A DNA stretch of 64,000 nucleotides from Anadara kagoshimensis (taxonomy: Eukaryota; Mollusca; Bivalvia; Arcoida; Arcidae). The notes under the pieces are model-generated. The model saw nothing but the letters and a program-made list of their open reading frames with translations, ran no database searches and was not told where the DNA came from. Positions 45,485-57,990 of the stretch are shown piece by piece (within the stretch, counting starts at the first letter, position 1; every line of letters starts with the position of its first letter). A program made the translations under genes and the position numbers. The stretch lies in contig CM037866.1 of NCBI GenBank assembly GCA_021292105.1, forward strand, positions 6,977,163 to 7,041,162, read 5' to 3'.

Positions 45485-46400
45485 TCCGTTAAATAGACAT
45501 CAAACATTGTTTATGATTACATAACGGTATTCTCTGATTTACGATCATATAACGATATTCACCATATTCTCCAATATCCTCTGTTTTATGTATCTTTGAT
45601 CAAGAAATCATAAGTCACTTTTAATAAACACTGTTTGCGGTTATATAAAGGTATTTTCCGTTTTATGATGATATAACAATATATTCTGTTTTACCATCAT
45701 ATAATGATATTCACCATGAATCCTAGATCAAGCAATCATAAGCCACTTAAAATAAACACTGAATACTGTTATATAACAATATTTTCCATTTTACAACTTT
45801 ATAACAATATTTTTCGTTTTATATGATCATATTACGATATTCACTTTATGTATCCCAGTTCAACAAATCATAAGTCACTTTTAAAAGCAACGTTTGTGGC
45901 TATATAACGATATTTCCCATTTTACGATGATATAACGATATTCTTTATTTTATGATCATATAACAATATTCACCATGTATCCGTGATCAACAAATCATAA
46001 GTCACTTTCAATAAATACCGTTTGTGGTTACATTATGATATTTTCCATTTTACGATGATATAACTATATTCTCCATTTTACAATCATGCAACTGGTATTC
46101 TCCATATTCCCTGGATCAAGCAATCATAAATTTCTTTTAATAAACACTGTTTACGATTAAATAACATTTTTCATGTATCCTAGATCAAGCAATCAAAAGT
46201 CGACTACACAATAATAAAATTATGGATCAAGCAATCAAAAGTTGTTTTTAAAATATTACAGATGTAGAAATACCAATTATAATGAAATTACACCATAATA
46301 ATAATATATAAAGATATTCTCAATTCATCCTTGATCCAGCATACGTAACACTGTTTACGATTACATAATGATATTTTCCATGTAACCTTGAACACGGAAT
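45485..46400. repeat. Nested tandem array (about 120 bp, with 20-bp subrepeats)
   Basis: Larger units carry 'gatcaagcaatcataagtc', 'cttttaataaacactgttt' and 'gattacataac', recurring at about 45600, 45727, 45850, 45985, 46110 and 46180. Within each, 'acgatcatataacgatatt'-like subunits repeat two to three times. The array decays towards 46400. Confidence 0.87.
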
Positions 46401-46858
46401 CGGGAATCGTAAGTCAGTTATAAACTATTACCTTTGTAGATATACCAATAACAGCCATATTACACCATGAATTCTGACATTTAAAATCTCATATACATTA
46501 AGGTGTATTTTGTGTGGCATAAGTATATGTATCCGCAGAAATTGTATGAAACATTAGATAGCAATTGGAATATTCATTTATGTGTAGAAAGCCAGAAATA
46601 GGTTAGCTTGATTGCTTGTCGCATTTCATATTTACACTCATTTTTTGTGTGGTATAAATGTATGTACCAGCAGGAGTTTTATGAAACACTTTAGACATAG
46701 TTTAGCATATGTTATTAGTCTTATACATAAGTTGGTTGGTTGCTTGTTGCATTTTGTTTAAAGCTGCGTCAGCAAGTTTTAGCGAAGCTACGAAGATTCA
46801 ATTAACATAAAATAAGTTTGACCAAAGAGCAAATTTCTGGTTTTCAATTGTTTTTATA
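46401..46858. other. Unique sequence with a weak two-unit repeat
   Basis: 'gtgtggcataagtatatgta' (46512) and 'gtgtggtataaatgtatgta' (46646) mark two diverged units of about 130 bases. No gene. Confidence 0.55.
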
Positions 46859-46870
46859 TAAAAAGAGCAA

Positions 46871-47058
46871 GTTAAAGTTAAAGTCTGTCCCGAGCCATTA
46901 GGCCCATCAGGCCGGAGCTTATCCCGGTTTCGGTGGCGTTAAGTGACTGAGAGTACAAGACTCTCCCCTGAATGGGACGCTGGTCCATCGCAGGGTTAAC
47001 CCCCAGCATTTTTGCTGGTACTCATTTATTTTTCAGCTGAGTGAACTGGAACAACATG
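46871..47058 (-). mobile_element. SINE family C, 5'-truncated, 11-bp TSD
   Basis: Same family as 33123-33415, but the tRNA-like head is absent. Flanked by 'aaaaagagcaa' at 46860-46870 and 47059-47069. A perfect target duplication around a headless copy indicates 5'-truncated retrotransposition rather than later deletion. Sequence is very close to the copy B element, so both look young. Confidence 0.9.
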
Positions 47059-47295
47059 AAAAAGAGCAAAAGGAAAGTGAAATATATGCCACTTTTACTA
47101 GTGTCATTAGGTAATCAAAAACAAACATACTAATCCATGTCCGAATCACAATCCATAAGCAAAGTAAAAACTTTGGAACTGACAAGTGAGGTTAGACACA
47201 TAAACTTCCACCAGGGAAGTGAGACCTGGTGCTCCGGAAGGGTAAGCACCTATTGTTTAGCTTTATAGAGAGGTTTGACTGTATATCCAACCAGT

Positions 47296-47623
47296 AAGTG
47301 AGTGAGTAATAGTGTTTAACGTCCCAGTCAAGAATATTTCACTTATATCAATCAAGACGTCGCCAGCTGTAGGCGAAGGTGCAGAAATTGTGCCTGTGCA
47401 TTGCGCTGATGGCATTATACAGCAGGGTTCTTTAGCGTGCCAAGCCCACCGTGACACGGGACCTCGTTTATTTTAAGTTCCCATCCAAAAGAACGGTGAC
47501 TTTCATTTCGTAATGCCGAGTGCTTGGCGAAAGAACAGTCACTACCCACTTTCAAGTCTTGGGTCAGACCCGGTCGGGGTTCGAACCCACGACCTCCCAC
47601 TTACGAAGCGAGCACTCTACCAA
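47296..47623 (-). mobile_element. Full-length SINE family A, 15-bp TSD
   Basis: Flanked by 'gtatatccaaccagt' at 47281-47295 and 47624-47638. On minus it has a tRNA-like head (B box 'gggttcgaaccccg', A-box region 'ttggtagagtgctcgc'), a linker 'gacccaagacttgaaagtgg', a body and a CTCA tail. The target itself lies just after a fragment of the CAGTC MITE ('gagaggtttgactgta'). Confidence 0.95.
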
Positions 47624-47639
47624 GTATATCCAACCAGTG

Positions 47640-48450
47640 GACAGTGTCAAAACTAGTCTGAAATTCATTAAATAAGCCTTGCTGGGACAATCTTTTACTG
47701 AATACAAAATATGCCATTTATACAAATAATAATAAACACACAACCAGCCATTCAAATTCCTACCAGTCCATTGAATAAAATTAAATGTTTATCCCCCTAA
47801 TATAAATATTTAAATATAAATCCTCCCTCCCACAAGTATGAAAATATCTATTTAACTAGGGGAGGGGGTTGGAAAGTCAATAAATCATTTCTATAACCCA
47901 TTAAATAGAGGGTGATCTGAAGCAAACTGTTATTTTCTTTTTTTTTTTTAACGTTTTTCACACTCCAGTGAACATGGCCACAAGCCACTTTATGCTTTAT
48001 ATAGGCAAACAACACTGACCTGTCTGTTTGACCTTTCATCAGGAATATTCATATAGAAGGGTCCACTCAATACATAGGTAGCGTTAATACATATACATAT
48101 TGCTCATGATTAGTGTTCACATCACGAATAGACAAAATATACAGCGTGATCCATATTACTTAAATTTACCTGTCTATAATTAATATTTAAATCAAAGGTC
48201 AAGCTGACAGGTCAATGTTGTTTACCTACACATCATATTTCAGCAACAGATGGCCGATATCTGATATAATGAAGTCAATTTTATATTACTTACATCAGTT
48301 GATATTCTAAATAAGATTTTAATTTGCACAGGACAATAAAAATATTGATGTTTAGCGAAGATAAAAATAAATTCTGATTACAATCCATTACCGGATTTAA
48401 ATTATATCATTTTATTTCTTCCTTTGTTAACATCACGTTTTATAATCTGT
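47640..48450. other. AT-rich unique sequence
   Basis: No features beyond short poly-T runs. No gene recognised. Confidence 0.5.
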
Positions 48451-48454
48451 TGTG

Positions 48455-48622
48455 GCTCACAATTCCTCATTCACTGTGCAACTCCTTGCTTCGTAAGTTG
48501 GGAGTTCAGGGTTCAAACCCAGGTGGATCTGAAAAGGTAGTGATTGTTCTTTCGCCAAACACTCAGCATTTTAGAAATGAAAGTCATGTGGCATGTCGTA
48601 TGAGACCTAAAACGTGAAGTTA
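48455..48622 (+). mobile_element. SINE family A 5' half
   Basis: Degenerate tRNA head (B box 'agggttcaaacccagg'), then 'aaaaggtagtgattgttctt', 'tcgccaaacactcagcattt' and 'gaaagtca', lost beyond 'gtggcatgtcgtatgagacc'. A second tRNA-like remnant in minus orientation follows at about 48722-48815 ('gagattcaaacttagtctgt', 'accttagaccattctgacac'). Confidence 0.72.
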
Positions 48623-48858
48623 ATACACCGACTTATATACGGTTACACCTTCTGCACTGTTCCGTGCCGGCACTTTAGACCAAACTGCCACTGAAGCTTC
48701 CAAAATCTTGGCAATTTTTTCACACTAGGATTTGCACAGATGAGATTCAAACTTAGTCTGTAAGAGGAGCTGTGAACTCTGTCAAGGTGTACCTTAGACC
48801 ATTCTGACACTACTTTAGGCCCATTAAGACAAATGCACAAAAAATGACAAAACAATCA

Positions 48859-49102
48859 GGCCCGAGTTTCACAATCATTCCTTAGCTAAGATTTTTCTTA
48901 ATTAAAATTTAGCAAATTTTGGTAATCTCTTTTTGGAACTGTTGATGAATATTTTTGTCAAAACTAATGCAAATGTTTAATTCTGGCAATTATCTTAAAA
49001 TTGACACCTTAAGTTCCTGAATATCTTCAAAATTGATTTTAAATTTTGCTAGATTTAAGTTAGGAAAATCTTAGCTAAGAAATGGATTGCGAAACTGGGG
49101 CC
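48859..49102. mobile_element. Foldback MITE with GGCCC.AGTTTC ends, 244 bp
   Basis: Left end 'ggcccgagtttcacaatc', right end 'gattgcgaaactggggcc'. The arms extend inward ('ttagctaagatttttcttaa' against 'taggaaaatcttagctaa'), giving a symmetry of about 70 bases per arm. This is the most complete member of the family seen at 5375, 5616 and 31755. No coding capacity. Confidence 0.87.
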
Positions 49103-49740
49103 AGGTCCAAATTTCTGTTTATAATTTGGTAGATTTAGTACATGCCGAAATCAAATATTTAAAGGGTAGCCATAATATATATACTCTTACATTATACAAA
49201 ATCAAGTAATTTTCAATTAGAATTATAATTTCAGACTTTAAAATTAACAAATTAGTGTAACAGAACAATCACATGAAACGACTGGCTTTCACCTCTTGAG
49301 GAGTGGGGTCATGACCTCTGGAGGGTATAAAAGTTCACCCCGCTTATCTAACAATCTTTTATTACCAGTTGTTACAAAATACTTAAAAAAACTGTAAAAT
49401 TGGAGTTTTTAAATACCGATAAACAAAGATAAATCATTATAAAATTATTTACTTGTCAAATTAATTGTAATATTACACCAGCAATTATAGTCAGGTGCTT
49501 TCTAACTGCTGGCTAAATCAGCTCTCAATTACTGAACAATTAATGCTCTGAGGCATGTCATAGTGCAATATGTTCTACGAGCACAAAAATGTAAAATAAT
49601 CTTTTTTTTTAAATGGTGGTGGGGGTGTTTTTGACAGTTATGAGAATATAAAATTAAGTTTTCTTAAAATATACACTTGTTTCTATCAAATCAAGAAGGT
49701 TTTTTTTTAAATATATGGTATCCACAAAAATTGCTTACTA
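49103..49740. other. AT-rich unique sequence
   Basis: Slightly GC-richer island at 49280-49345; no gene or element recognised. Confidence 0.5.
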
Positions 49741-49822
49741 CAGTTACTGTCTATAAAGGCCACCCAAGGGAACCAGTAGGAGTGACCTTTATATCAGGTG
49801 GCCCTTATGGCAGGTTGGACTG
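49741..49822 (-). mobile_element. Deletion derivative of the CAGTC MITE
   Basis: Both ends are kept ('cagttactgtctataaagg' and 'ggcaggttggactg') but the interior is reduced to 82 bases. It keeps 'aaaggccacccaagggaacc' from the right arm of the 179-bp form, read in reverse. Confidence 0.8.
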
Positions 49823-50120
49823 TATTTGTAACATGGCTATTGGCAATTTCATTTCAGTAGTAAACAACATTTTGAAATCAGATATTTCATGAAATATTTC
49901 CTTCCATTTCCAATGAAATTTGAGAAAAAAAGTGATTAAATAAAAAAAAAAAAAAGAAGAAAAGTAGGGAAAAAAATGATTAAAAATGAAATTTTGAAAT
50001 AATATCAAAATTTTAAACAACAATTATCAAAAAATTAAAAGCATGAAAATAAAATAAAATTATTAAACCAAAATTAAAAACATTAAGAATAAAATTTTGA
50101 AATAATAAAAAAAAATTGAA

Positions 50121-50154
<34 letters not shown>

Positions 50155-50650
50155 AAATGAAAATGAAATAAAATTATTAAACCCCAATATTAAAAGCATG
50201 AAAAACACATTTTGATTAAATAAAAAAAAAAAAAAAACCCATTTCTTTTGATGAAAAATAGAATATCCTTGATCTAGTAAATGCACTTCAAAGAATGTCA
50301 CCAGAATTCTAATACCGAAACTGGAGTATTCTGAAGTGACAAGTGGGTACTTTACAAATCCCTTTGTCCGAGATTTAAACACAAATCATTCTGAATCGTA
50401 ATAAATCATCCAAACCTTTAAAAATGTTTCTTCAAAATAAACAGTTTGGTTAAATAAAGTCTTTATGCCTTAGGTTTGTTTGGTAGTAAATTGAATTTAG
50501 TTTGGGCTATAATGGTGTCTGGCGGGTGGGTGGGTTGGGTAATGTTTGCATTGCTTTTATTAACTGTAAATAAATGCACTTGTTAATAGATTATTATACC
50601 TGCAGTCAGGGATTAACAAACTGGGCTTTCTATGAGGCTCCTGATGAGTT
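49823..50650. repeat. A-rich low-complexity region
   Basis: Contains long A runs (about 50128-50151 and 50222-50237) and a diverged repeat of 'ataaaattattaaacc' (50054, 50169). The encoded Phe-rich minus frames are artefacts. Confidence 0.75.
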
Positions 50651-50654
50651 GATG

Positions 50655-50825
50655 GCAAGTGGCGTTGAGCACTGTCGTTTATACATTACAGTATTTCACT
50701 TATATTGAGATGGTCAGTTCAGGAATTATGGAGGAAACAGGAGTGTCCAGTGAAAACCTGTGAAACAAAGATTGTCGCAATAATGAATGGAATGCTGTAC
50801 TCTGCCATCAGGCCACTTTATTACA
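50655..50825 (-). mobile_element. SINE family B remnant
   Basis: 'tatttcacttatattgagat', 'ggtcagttcagg' and 'atggaggaaacaggagtgtc' identify the family. The head is decayed ('ctgccatcaggccac'). Confidence 0.65.
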
Positions 50826-51330
50826 GATTACTCCGTAATAACGGTAACCTTATTTTCTCTAGGCACTAATATAATCCTGTAGGTCCTCCGAGAATCCAAG
50901 GTTTCATACAGTACCAGGAAGCAGAGGAAGGACACAACTTAGTGGGAAAGTGATAGCTCACATTTTTCCAGAAACTACTCCTGACAACCTTCCTAGAATA
51001 CAAAGATTTTAGAGCCAGGGAACAGAATTCAGTGGGAATAGTGGTGACCCAATTTTATCCAAACACTACTCCTGAAGACCCTCATAGAATCCAGGATTGA
51101 TCACTTAACTAGCAGTACCAGAGAGCAGATGGGGACACAAGCCTTAGTTTAAATATTTTCAATTGAACACTTTCAATTTTCAATTTTCGTTGATACATTA
51201 TGCTAATATGTTACACTTTAAAAGACCTGTTTACACAACGCAATGGACAGCTGCAAGACCATTAAACTAAGAACAAAAACACACAATCAATATTTCAATT
51301 TTTCTCCATGGCATAGATCAGAGGTATTGA
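50826..51330. repeat. Short diverged direct repeats
   Basis: 'gtgggaaagtgatagctcac', 'tttccagaaactactcctga' (50950) and 'gtgggaatagtggtgaccc', 'tccaaacactactcctgaag' (51031) form a two-unit repeat of about 85 bases. Nothing else seen. Confidence 0.6.
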
Positions 51331-51334
51331 ACAG

Positions 51335-51668
51335 AGATGAAATGAATGGAGTTTTATGTCAAAGTCAAGAATATTAACTTATATTGAGGTGTTACCAGCT
51401 ATAGGTGAAGTAACAGATATTTTTAACCTTTGCAGTGTGCTCAGAACAATGTTCAGAGTGTGTTATTTAGCACCTACATAAACATGGGGCACTGGTTTTA
51501 AGGTTTCTGCTAAAGAACAAAGTGACTTCCATGTCTGAATGTCGAGTACTTGGTGAAAACAGTCTGACACTATCTATTTTCAAGTCTTGGTCAGACCTGG
51601 CTAGGATTCGAATCTCAACCTCCCACATACTAAGCAAGCAATTTACCAACTGATCTACTATTGTGATC
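51335..51668 (-). mobile_element. SINE family A, full length but diverged
   Basis: 3' side 'gtcaagaatattaacttata' and 'ttaccagctataggtgaag'; linker 'caagtcttggtcagacctgg'; head complement 'ggattcgaatctcaacctcc' and 'aagcaagcaatttaccaact'. Many substitutions relative to 47296-47623 make it older. Confidence 0.87.
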
Positions 51669-51685
51669 AAGCTTAGTGGGAAAAA

Positions 51686-51762
51686 GTAGCTGGGTGGTTA
51701 CAGTACCAGCCTTCAAACCAAATAAAACTCGCAGCTGTGGGTTTGAACCCTGTCAGCTGCAA
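51686..51762 (+). pseudogene. tRNA-like sequence (SINE head or tRNA pseudogene)
   Basis: 'gtagctgggtggttacagta' (A-box region) and 'gtgggtttgaaccctgtcag' (B box) lie at tRNA-like spacing. The acceptor stem and anticodon arm do not pair convincingly, so it is a SINE head or pseudogene rather than a working tRNA. Confidence 0.5.
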
Positions 51763-51769
51763 GCAATTT

Positions 51770-53770
51770 TTTTTATATATTTGTCATAGGTTTTTATTGG
51801 TTTTTCTTAGTACCGGTATAATCCACTTGAGTGGTCTGTGATGTTTTTCTGCGACATCCCGGGCAAGTGTACCAGTGCTCACAACTTATATAGCATTACA
51901 TGCATTACATGTTAAAAAAATCGCAACTATTTCTTTATTTTGCTATTTTGAAATATTATACAAACTGAAGTCAGTGACTTTTAATTATCGACATCTTTTT
52001 TGTAATCCGATCCAATAACGTTGATCGGTACACCGACTTCGACAGCAGGTGAAACACTCAAGTCAAGAAAATAGCCAGGATCAAATTTGTCAAAAGAAAA
52101 AAATGAAACCATCATTTTACTTTTTTTTTTTATTTAAAAATAACAGAATAGCGATTTCAATGGACAAAAAACAGCTGGTAGAAAATCCCGATCTTGTTTA
52201 TAATTAGGGTAAGCCGATATGTCAATTTCGTTCTTTTGTTACCGTGGTTGTTAAACAAGACTTTTTTTCCAGTAAAAGAAAAATAAATTTGAAGCTGTCA
52301 AATCGGAAATATCTATACTTAAAAAATCATGTTTACAGCCAAAAAAACATTTTGTGATAATAAGGAAAACAAGAGATAAATTTGTAGAGAACAAATTTGT
52401 GGTTGCACATAAGCATAGAGCTCGTTTAGTACCCAATGCACTTAGAGAAAGGACTGCAACAAGGGTCATTTTAAAGCCTTCATTATTTCTCTTTACAGCA
52501 ACAGATTTTTATCTTAAACAGCATTATTTATGATGTCCATTATGTTTTTTTATTTTTTCCCTTTATGATTATAGTCTATTGTGATTTTTTTTTTGTGTAT
52601 TGTGTTTTCACTTTTGTTCTTCATGATTATGTTCCATTATGCGTTTTTCCTTTTGTAAATACAAGTGAAAAAAAAAATCTTGGAAAATATTATCCCGGTA
52701 TGTTATTATGAAAATTTGGTATCTTTTGTAAAAATTGCACAGGACATTTTTGTTTAGTATCGACAGCTGCAAGGTTAAACCCTTAAAATAGGATAGCGGT
52801 ATTAAGAGGCTAAATCCAGCCATTGATCTTTGACTTTGATTTTTACTATGTCATTAAACTTGTATTATGTGACAAAGAATCTTATTCACGATTTTCATGC
52901 CTCTCTGGCCAATTACTGGACAATAGGCATAGAAATTGAAAAATTAGAAATAGGCGGAGCCTGCATGCATTTTAGTAGTCTTTTTGATGTCCATGTCCAC
53001 TTTCTTAATTAAACTTATTTTAATTAACTTAACAAATTTCCTGACAGAATAAATATTTCGCTTGTTAAGAAAATAAAAAATTTCATTGCCCATGTTCCGA
53101 GAATATAAATTAAACCACTATCTGTAGTGTCATTTTGAATCTGTTTGACATGCTTCTGGTTGCTTCTATAACATCCCTCCCTTTTTATTTCCGGCCCACC
53201 AGAGAATTGGAGCTGATGCCACACTTTAGTCATGTGCCTCTTAATAGAAAATGTTAATGTTAGGCAATAAAACCTGCTTATTTAGATAACAAGGCCTTTT
53301 TATGATCTATTGATTCAGAGTTTGACAACAGATTGTGAACAGAGATGTCCGAAAGATGGACAAAAGCAGTTATTGCTGAGGAATATAAAAAGGTTCATCA
53401 AAAAGTCAAGTGCATGTAGAACTAAATAGTCATATGGCAGTTTAATGGTGCTGGTAGATTCAGTAGTTAAATATGAACGCATCATGGCAACCGTTTCAGG
53501 ATCTAAACTATATTCATTATTACTTCATCCCTGTTTTTTTTAGATTGTAGTCGTATTTGAAAACAATTTAAATTGTTTTTTTCAAATGGCATATTTTATT
53601 AGGGATTGACCCAATGTTGTCAGTCTCTGCTCAAAATCTTATTTCAAAGAGGGGGTGGTGGTTAGGGTGGAACACCTCCATTTCACAATCCCTGAAATGA
53701 CAACCTTAATGTATTTCCACTGCATTTTTTTCCCTTTCCTATTACAAATGTAAGTGAAACTGATCTCCTC
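51770..53770. other. AT-rich unique sequence
   Basis: No recognised genes, RNA genes or elements. Open frames up to 72 codons have no support. Confidence 0.5.
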
Positions 53771-53774
53771 AATA

Positions 53775-53953
53775 CAGTCCAACCTGCCTTAAAGGCAGCC
53801 TCTATATAAGGGTCACCTGCTTATAAAGGCCAATAAAATTGTATCAAAGTTGTTTTTTATTCATATTATTTCAACCTGTATATAAAGTCCACCTGCCCAT
53901 AAAGTCTGCTTTTACTGGTTCCCTTGGGTGGCCTTTAAAGAAAGGTTTGACTG
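53775..53953. mobile_element. TA-flanked MITE (CAGTC family)
   Basis: 179 bp with ends 'cagtccaacctgcct' and 'aaaggtttgactg' and TA on both sides. Same length and internal structure as 9893-10071. Confidence 0.88.
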
Positions 53954-54535
53954 TACAAATGAAGGAATCTTAAATGGAGTGTAAAACTACATTATACCAC
54001 CTCTCTCCATTCTTTCTTTTTCCTGCATGGTCACTTAAAGATAGAGAAATCATTTAAATCTGATATATGTAAAGAAATCATTTAAATCTGATATATGTAA
54101 AGTTATCTTATCAACTTCATCTTGATCATTACAACTCTTTGTTTGTATGTAAATATTTGTCTAAAATTACAAACATCCAAATGAAATAGAAAGTGTCATA
54201 GCTTTAGATGACTTACTGTTATTTGAATTTATCACAATAAAACACCTTTTTATAAACATTTATGACACCTTGATTCAAAATCGGGCAACCAGAAAATGTG
54301 TTAACAATCACGGACAATAGAGGCAATATTTACCTTTTAAATAAAGCCAGGATACATGTAGTTTACTGATAAAAGCTGATCTCAGGATATCTGATTAAAA
54401 CGATGATACATTTTCTACAATATAAGTGTGACAAACAGAGATAGGATTTGTCCCCAGGTGTTGTAAAGAAGTGTGTCCATGTGTTCAAGATGGTCAATTT
54501 GGCTCATTTTGGGTCAAAAACCTATAATTTTCCCT

Positions 54536-54570
<35 letters not shown>

Positions 54571-54871
54571 CAATTTTGGATTCACAAAAGAAATATTCTG
54601 AAATTTAGGGATTACAGAATCATAATACTCTATTGCAGTACATGTGTATGTTTTTTTTAGATCATCAAGAATAGTTTGAATATTGAATTACGGTAAGACA
54701 AAAAGAATTTTTTTTTTTTGAAATTTTATTTGATGCAAAACATTCTTAATAATTTAAAATATATAAATTATAAAGTTAATTTTATTTTTGGTAAATTGTC
54801 ACAAAGTGCTGCATTGTATTGTTTGTGTATCTTAATTTAAAACAAAAACAACTTAATTATATCATTTTAAG
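53954..54871. other. AT-rich sequence with poly-T tract and a short direct repeat
   Basis: A 28-base exact tandem repeat starts at about 54048 ('aaatcatttaaatctgatat'). A poly-T run of 34 lies at 54537-54570. No gene recognised. Confidence 0.65.
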
Positions 54872-56143
54872 GGTGTGTTCCCCGAACGCCTACTCGCATA
54901 AAACAACACCTCATTAGAGATGGGGATTAAGGGGCCTTTCAAAGGTGCTTTACCTATAATTTTACCAATAATTTACCTGAATTTTAAGGTAAATATTGAA
55001 ACTTATGACAATTTTTTAAATGACGTTTCTATGATGTTATTCAGATACTCTTAAAGTATTAATTTTAACATGCATTATTTTATTGTAAATTATAATGTTG
55101 ATTAGTTTGAAATTAGTGTAAAACCATGAAGTACAACGTACATTATAATTTGACTGTAAAGTCAAATCTTCATCTAATTCAAAGGAAATTATTTAAGATA
55201 AATTACTTAAATAATACTTTTAAATAAGCAAATTATCTTACTTAAAATATCTTTAAAGGAAATTTGTTTAAAAGAATTATGTAAAATTTACGAGAAATTG
55301 TGTATTTTGGACTAAAATTAACACTTTCGGAAAAAATCAGTGTCATGGAGTATAAATTGTCAAATAAATGGTAAAAATAAAATTCCAACTATCAGTTTAT
55401 TTAGAAGAAGCATTGAATTTTTAATTTTGTTATTTGTGTTTTGAATGCAAACTGTTTCGCAACTCAAAATTATTACTCAAATTAACCATTTCATGAAATT
55501 TTATCATCACAAGAACCATAACTTTCAAGAAAGTAAGTCAATTAAATTAAAACAAAACCCAAACTTACCCTGAATCGCAACCTAAGGAAATCACATATTA
55601 AATATAATTTCAATATCTCAATCAATAAGCAAAAAAATGTGGAAAATTGACTATCGTGGAATGAAAAAATAGGGTAATACGGTAAGCCCCAGCATATCTT
55701 ATTTTGTACCCATTTTAGTTCATACTCTCTCTATCTATTCAAAGACAATATTTTATTGTTTTATTGAAATACAAAAATGCTTTAAAAATCAAAATTTGAA
55801 TATGCTAAATTCAATATTCAAGGTTTTCTCTCTAATTAACCAAATAAATAAATAAATTTTAATATATCTATTTCACTTTTTAATACACTTGATAATTTGT
55901 GCATTGTTTAAAATAAGATACTGAATAAACTTTATTATTTATATTACTTATAGAGTTTTTGGTTGATTTTTATAAATAAAGTATATTCCATTTTAATATA
56001 ACAATTGAATTTTTTCTATTTTTTTTAATTAATAAAATGTTTACAGGTAACCAACTTGAAATTTAACTCCCCCAAGAAAGCCTCTTAATCCCTAAACTAA
56101 TTACTTGTTTGTTTTAATCGAGTAGGCGTTCGGGGAATAAACC
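54872..56143. mobile_element. Non-autonomous Mutator-like element, 9-bp TSD
   Basis: A 1272-bp element bounded by identical 'cattttaag' at 54863-54871 and 56144-56152. Terminal inverted repeats of about 65 bases start 'ggtgtgttccccgaacgcc' and, from the other end, 'ggtttattccccgaacgcc', and continue through 'tactcg', 'taaaacaa' and 'gggattaag.gg'. A 9-bp target duplication with long GG-starting TIRs fits Mutator-like elements. The interior is AT-rich without a transposase frame. Superfamily assignment is inferred from structure only. Confidence 0.85.
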
Positions 56144-56152
56144 ATTTTAAGA

Positions 56153-57160
56153 TTTGTTAAAAAAACTTTATCCCCAGAAAATCTTTTAATTAAATGAAAA
56201 ACATGTATTTAATTGTCATCATCTTTTTTTAAATTTAATTCCTTTACATTAGAGATTAAAAGGAAATCTTAGTAATTTTTTTTAAAAATTAAAAAAAGGA
56301 AAGAGTTAAAGATAAAAACAAGACAAAAAGCAAAAACAACAGAAGTCCACACAGTATGTCACCTTGTCTTAATCCAATGACTATTTTGAGATACATGCAT
56401 TGTGCGTTGCTACAAGATTTCCGTATCCTGAAACCATTTCACATCATCTGATTATGTAACTCAGTCAAATCCTCATCATTTTCTGACATCTTAAGTATCT
56501 CATTGTGCTCACATGAACTTACTTTACTTTTAATTAAATCCGGATAAATTTCTGAATTAGAAGGCTGCAGTTGCCTCCTCTGTTGTGACAGGTGCCCGAG
56601 GGCGGACAGGCATCTTCAACTAGATTATGTCATCGTCAGAACAGAGTTTAAGTCCTTAGCTATTGTATTGTGGGTAAAAATGCCAAAAGTGAAATCTGAT
56701 CCGCAGCATAATTTCTAAATATAGAATTAACATAGTTAATGAAACGAAGGTCATTGCATCCCTGGTGTCTCATTAAAAGGATGTTATATTGTAAAAGACC
56801 ATAAAAATAGTAAAACCCTGTTAATTTGAAAAAAGGGGATTTTATATTTAGAAAGCTCAAAATTTTTTTGCAGATAATTTTCAACAAAGTTTAGGAAATA
56901 AATATGCACACAACCTTTATTTTTCTGTCATTTATTGGCATTAAAAAGTAGAACTTAAAAAAATAGCATTAGGTATTTCAAAGTTTTTTAGTAAAAAGCA
57001 GGGTTGCAAAATTACTGAGCGAGGAAATCTGAAAATTTTTGAAATTTCAAAATTAGTGTGTCCGAAAACATGGAAGGATTACGATAGGTTATAGGTTATA
57101 ATTGAGAGCATGTACTGTTTACGCTACATATATACTAGCTGGTATGTTATATGTATTTGC
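56153..57160. other. Unique sequence
   Basis: Slightly GC-richer at 56560-56640. No gene or element recognised. Confidence 0.5.
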
Positions 57161-57164
57161 AGTA

Positions 57165-57890
57165 TTCCAATAAAGATTTTGTATTTGTATTTGAGTGTAT
57201 TATAAGACATTCTATTTGTATTTGAGTGTATTATAAGGCAGTCTATTTGTATTTGAGTGTATTATAAGGCAGTCTTTTTGTATTTGAGTGTATTATAAGG
57301 CAGTCTATTTGTATTTGAGTGTATTATAAGGATTATAAGGCAGTCTATTTGTATTTAAGTGTATTATAAGGCAGTCTATTTGTATTTGAGTGTATTATAA
57401 GGATTATAAGGCAGTCTATTTGTATTTAAGTGTATTATAAGGCAGTCTATTCGTATTTGAGTGTATTATAAGGATTATAAGGCAGTCTATTTGTATTTGA
57501 GTGTATTATAAGGCAGTCTATTTGTATTTGAATGTATTATAAGGCAGTCTATTTGTATTTGAGGGTATTATAAGGCAGTCTATTTGTATTTGAGTGTATT
57601 ATAAGGCAGTCTATTTGTATTTGAATGTATTATAAGGCAGTCTATTTGTATTTGAGTGTATTATAAGGCAGTCTATTTGTATTTGAGTGTATTATAAGGC
57701 AGTCTATTTGTATTTGAGTGTATTATAAGGCAGTCTATTTTATTTGAATGTATTATAAGGCAGTCTATTTGTATTTGAATGTATTATAAGGCAGTCTATT
57801 TGTATTTGAGTGTATTATAAGGCAGTCTATTTGTATTTGAGTGTATTATAAGGCAGTCTATTTGTATTTGAGTGTATTATATATAAGGCA
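57165..57890. repeat. 31-bp minisatellite, about 23 units
   Basis: Unit 'ggcagtctatttgtatttga' plus 'gtgtattataa'. Variant units carry 'ttaag', 'tgaatg' or 'tgaggg' at the same place. An extra 'ggattataag' recurs at about 57329, 57402 and 57471, making a longer unit of about 72 bases, which indicates multi-unit duplication. Confidence 0.95.
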
Positions 57891-57990
57891 GTCTCAATGT
57901 AATGTGGTGATAAATGAGGAAGCAAAAATATAACATGGTTTTACTGTACTGTGGCAATAAAGGAGGTGGCAAAGTTATTGAGGGGTATTA

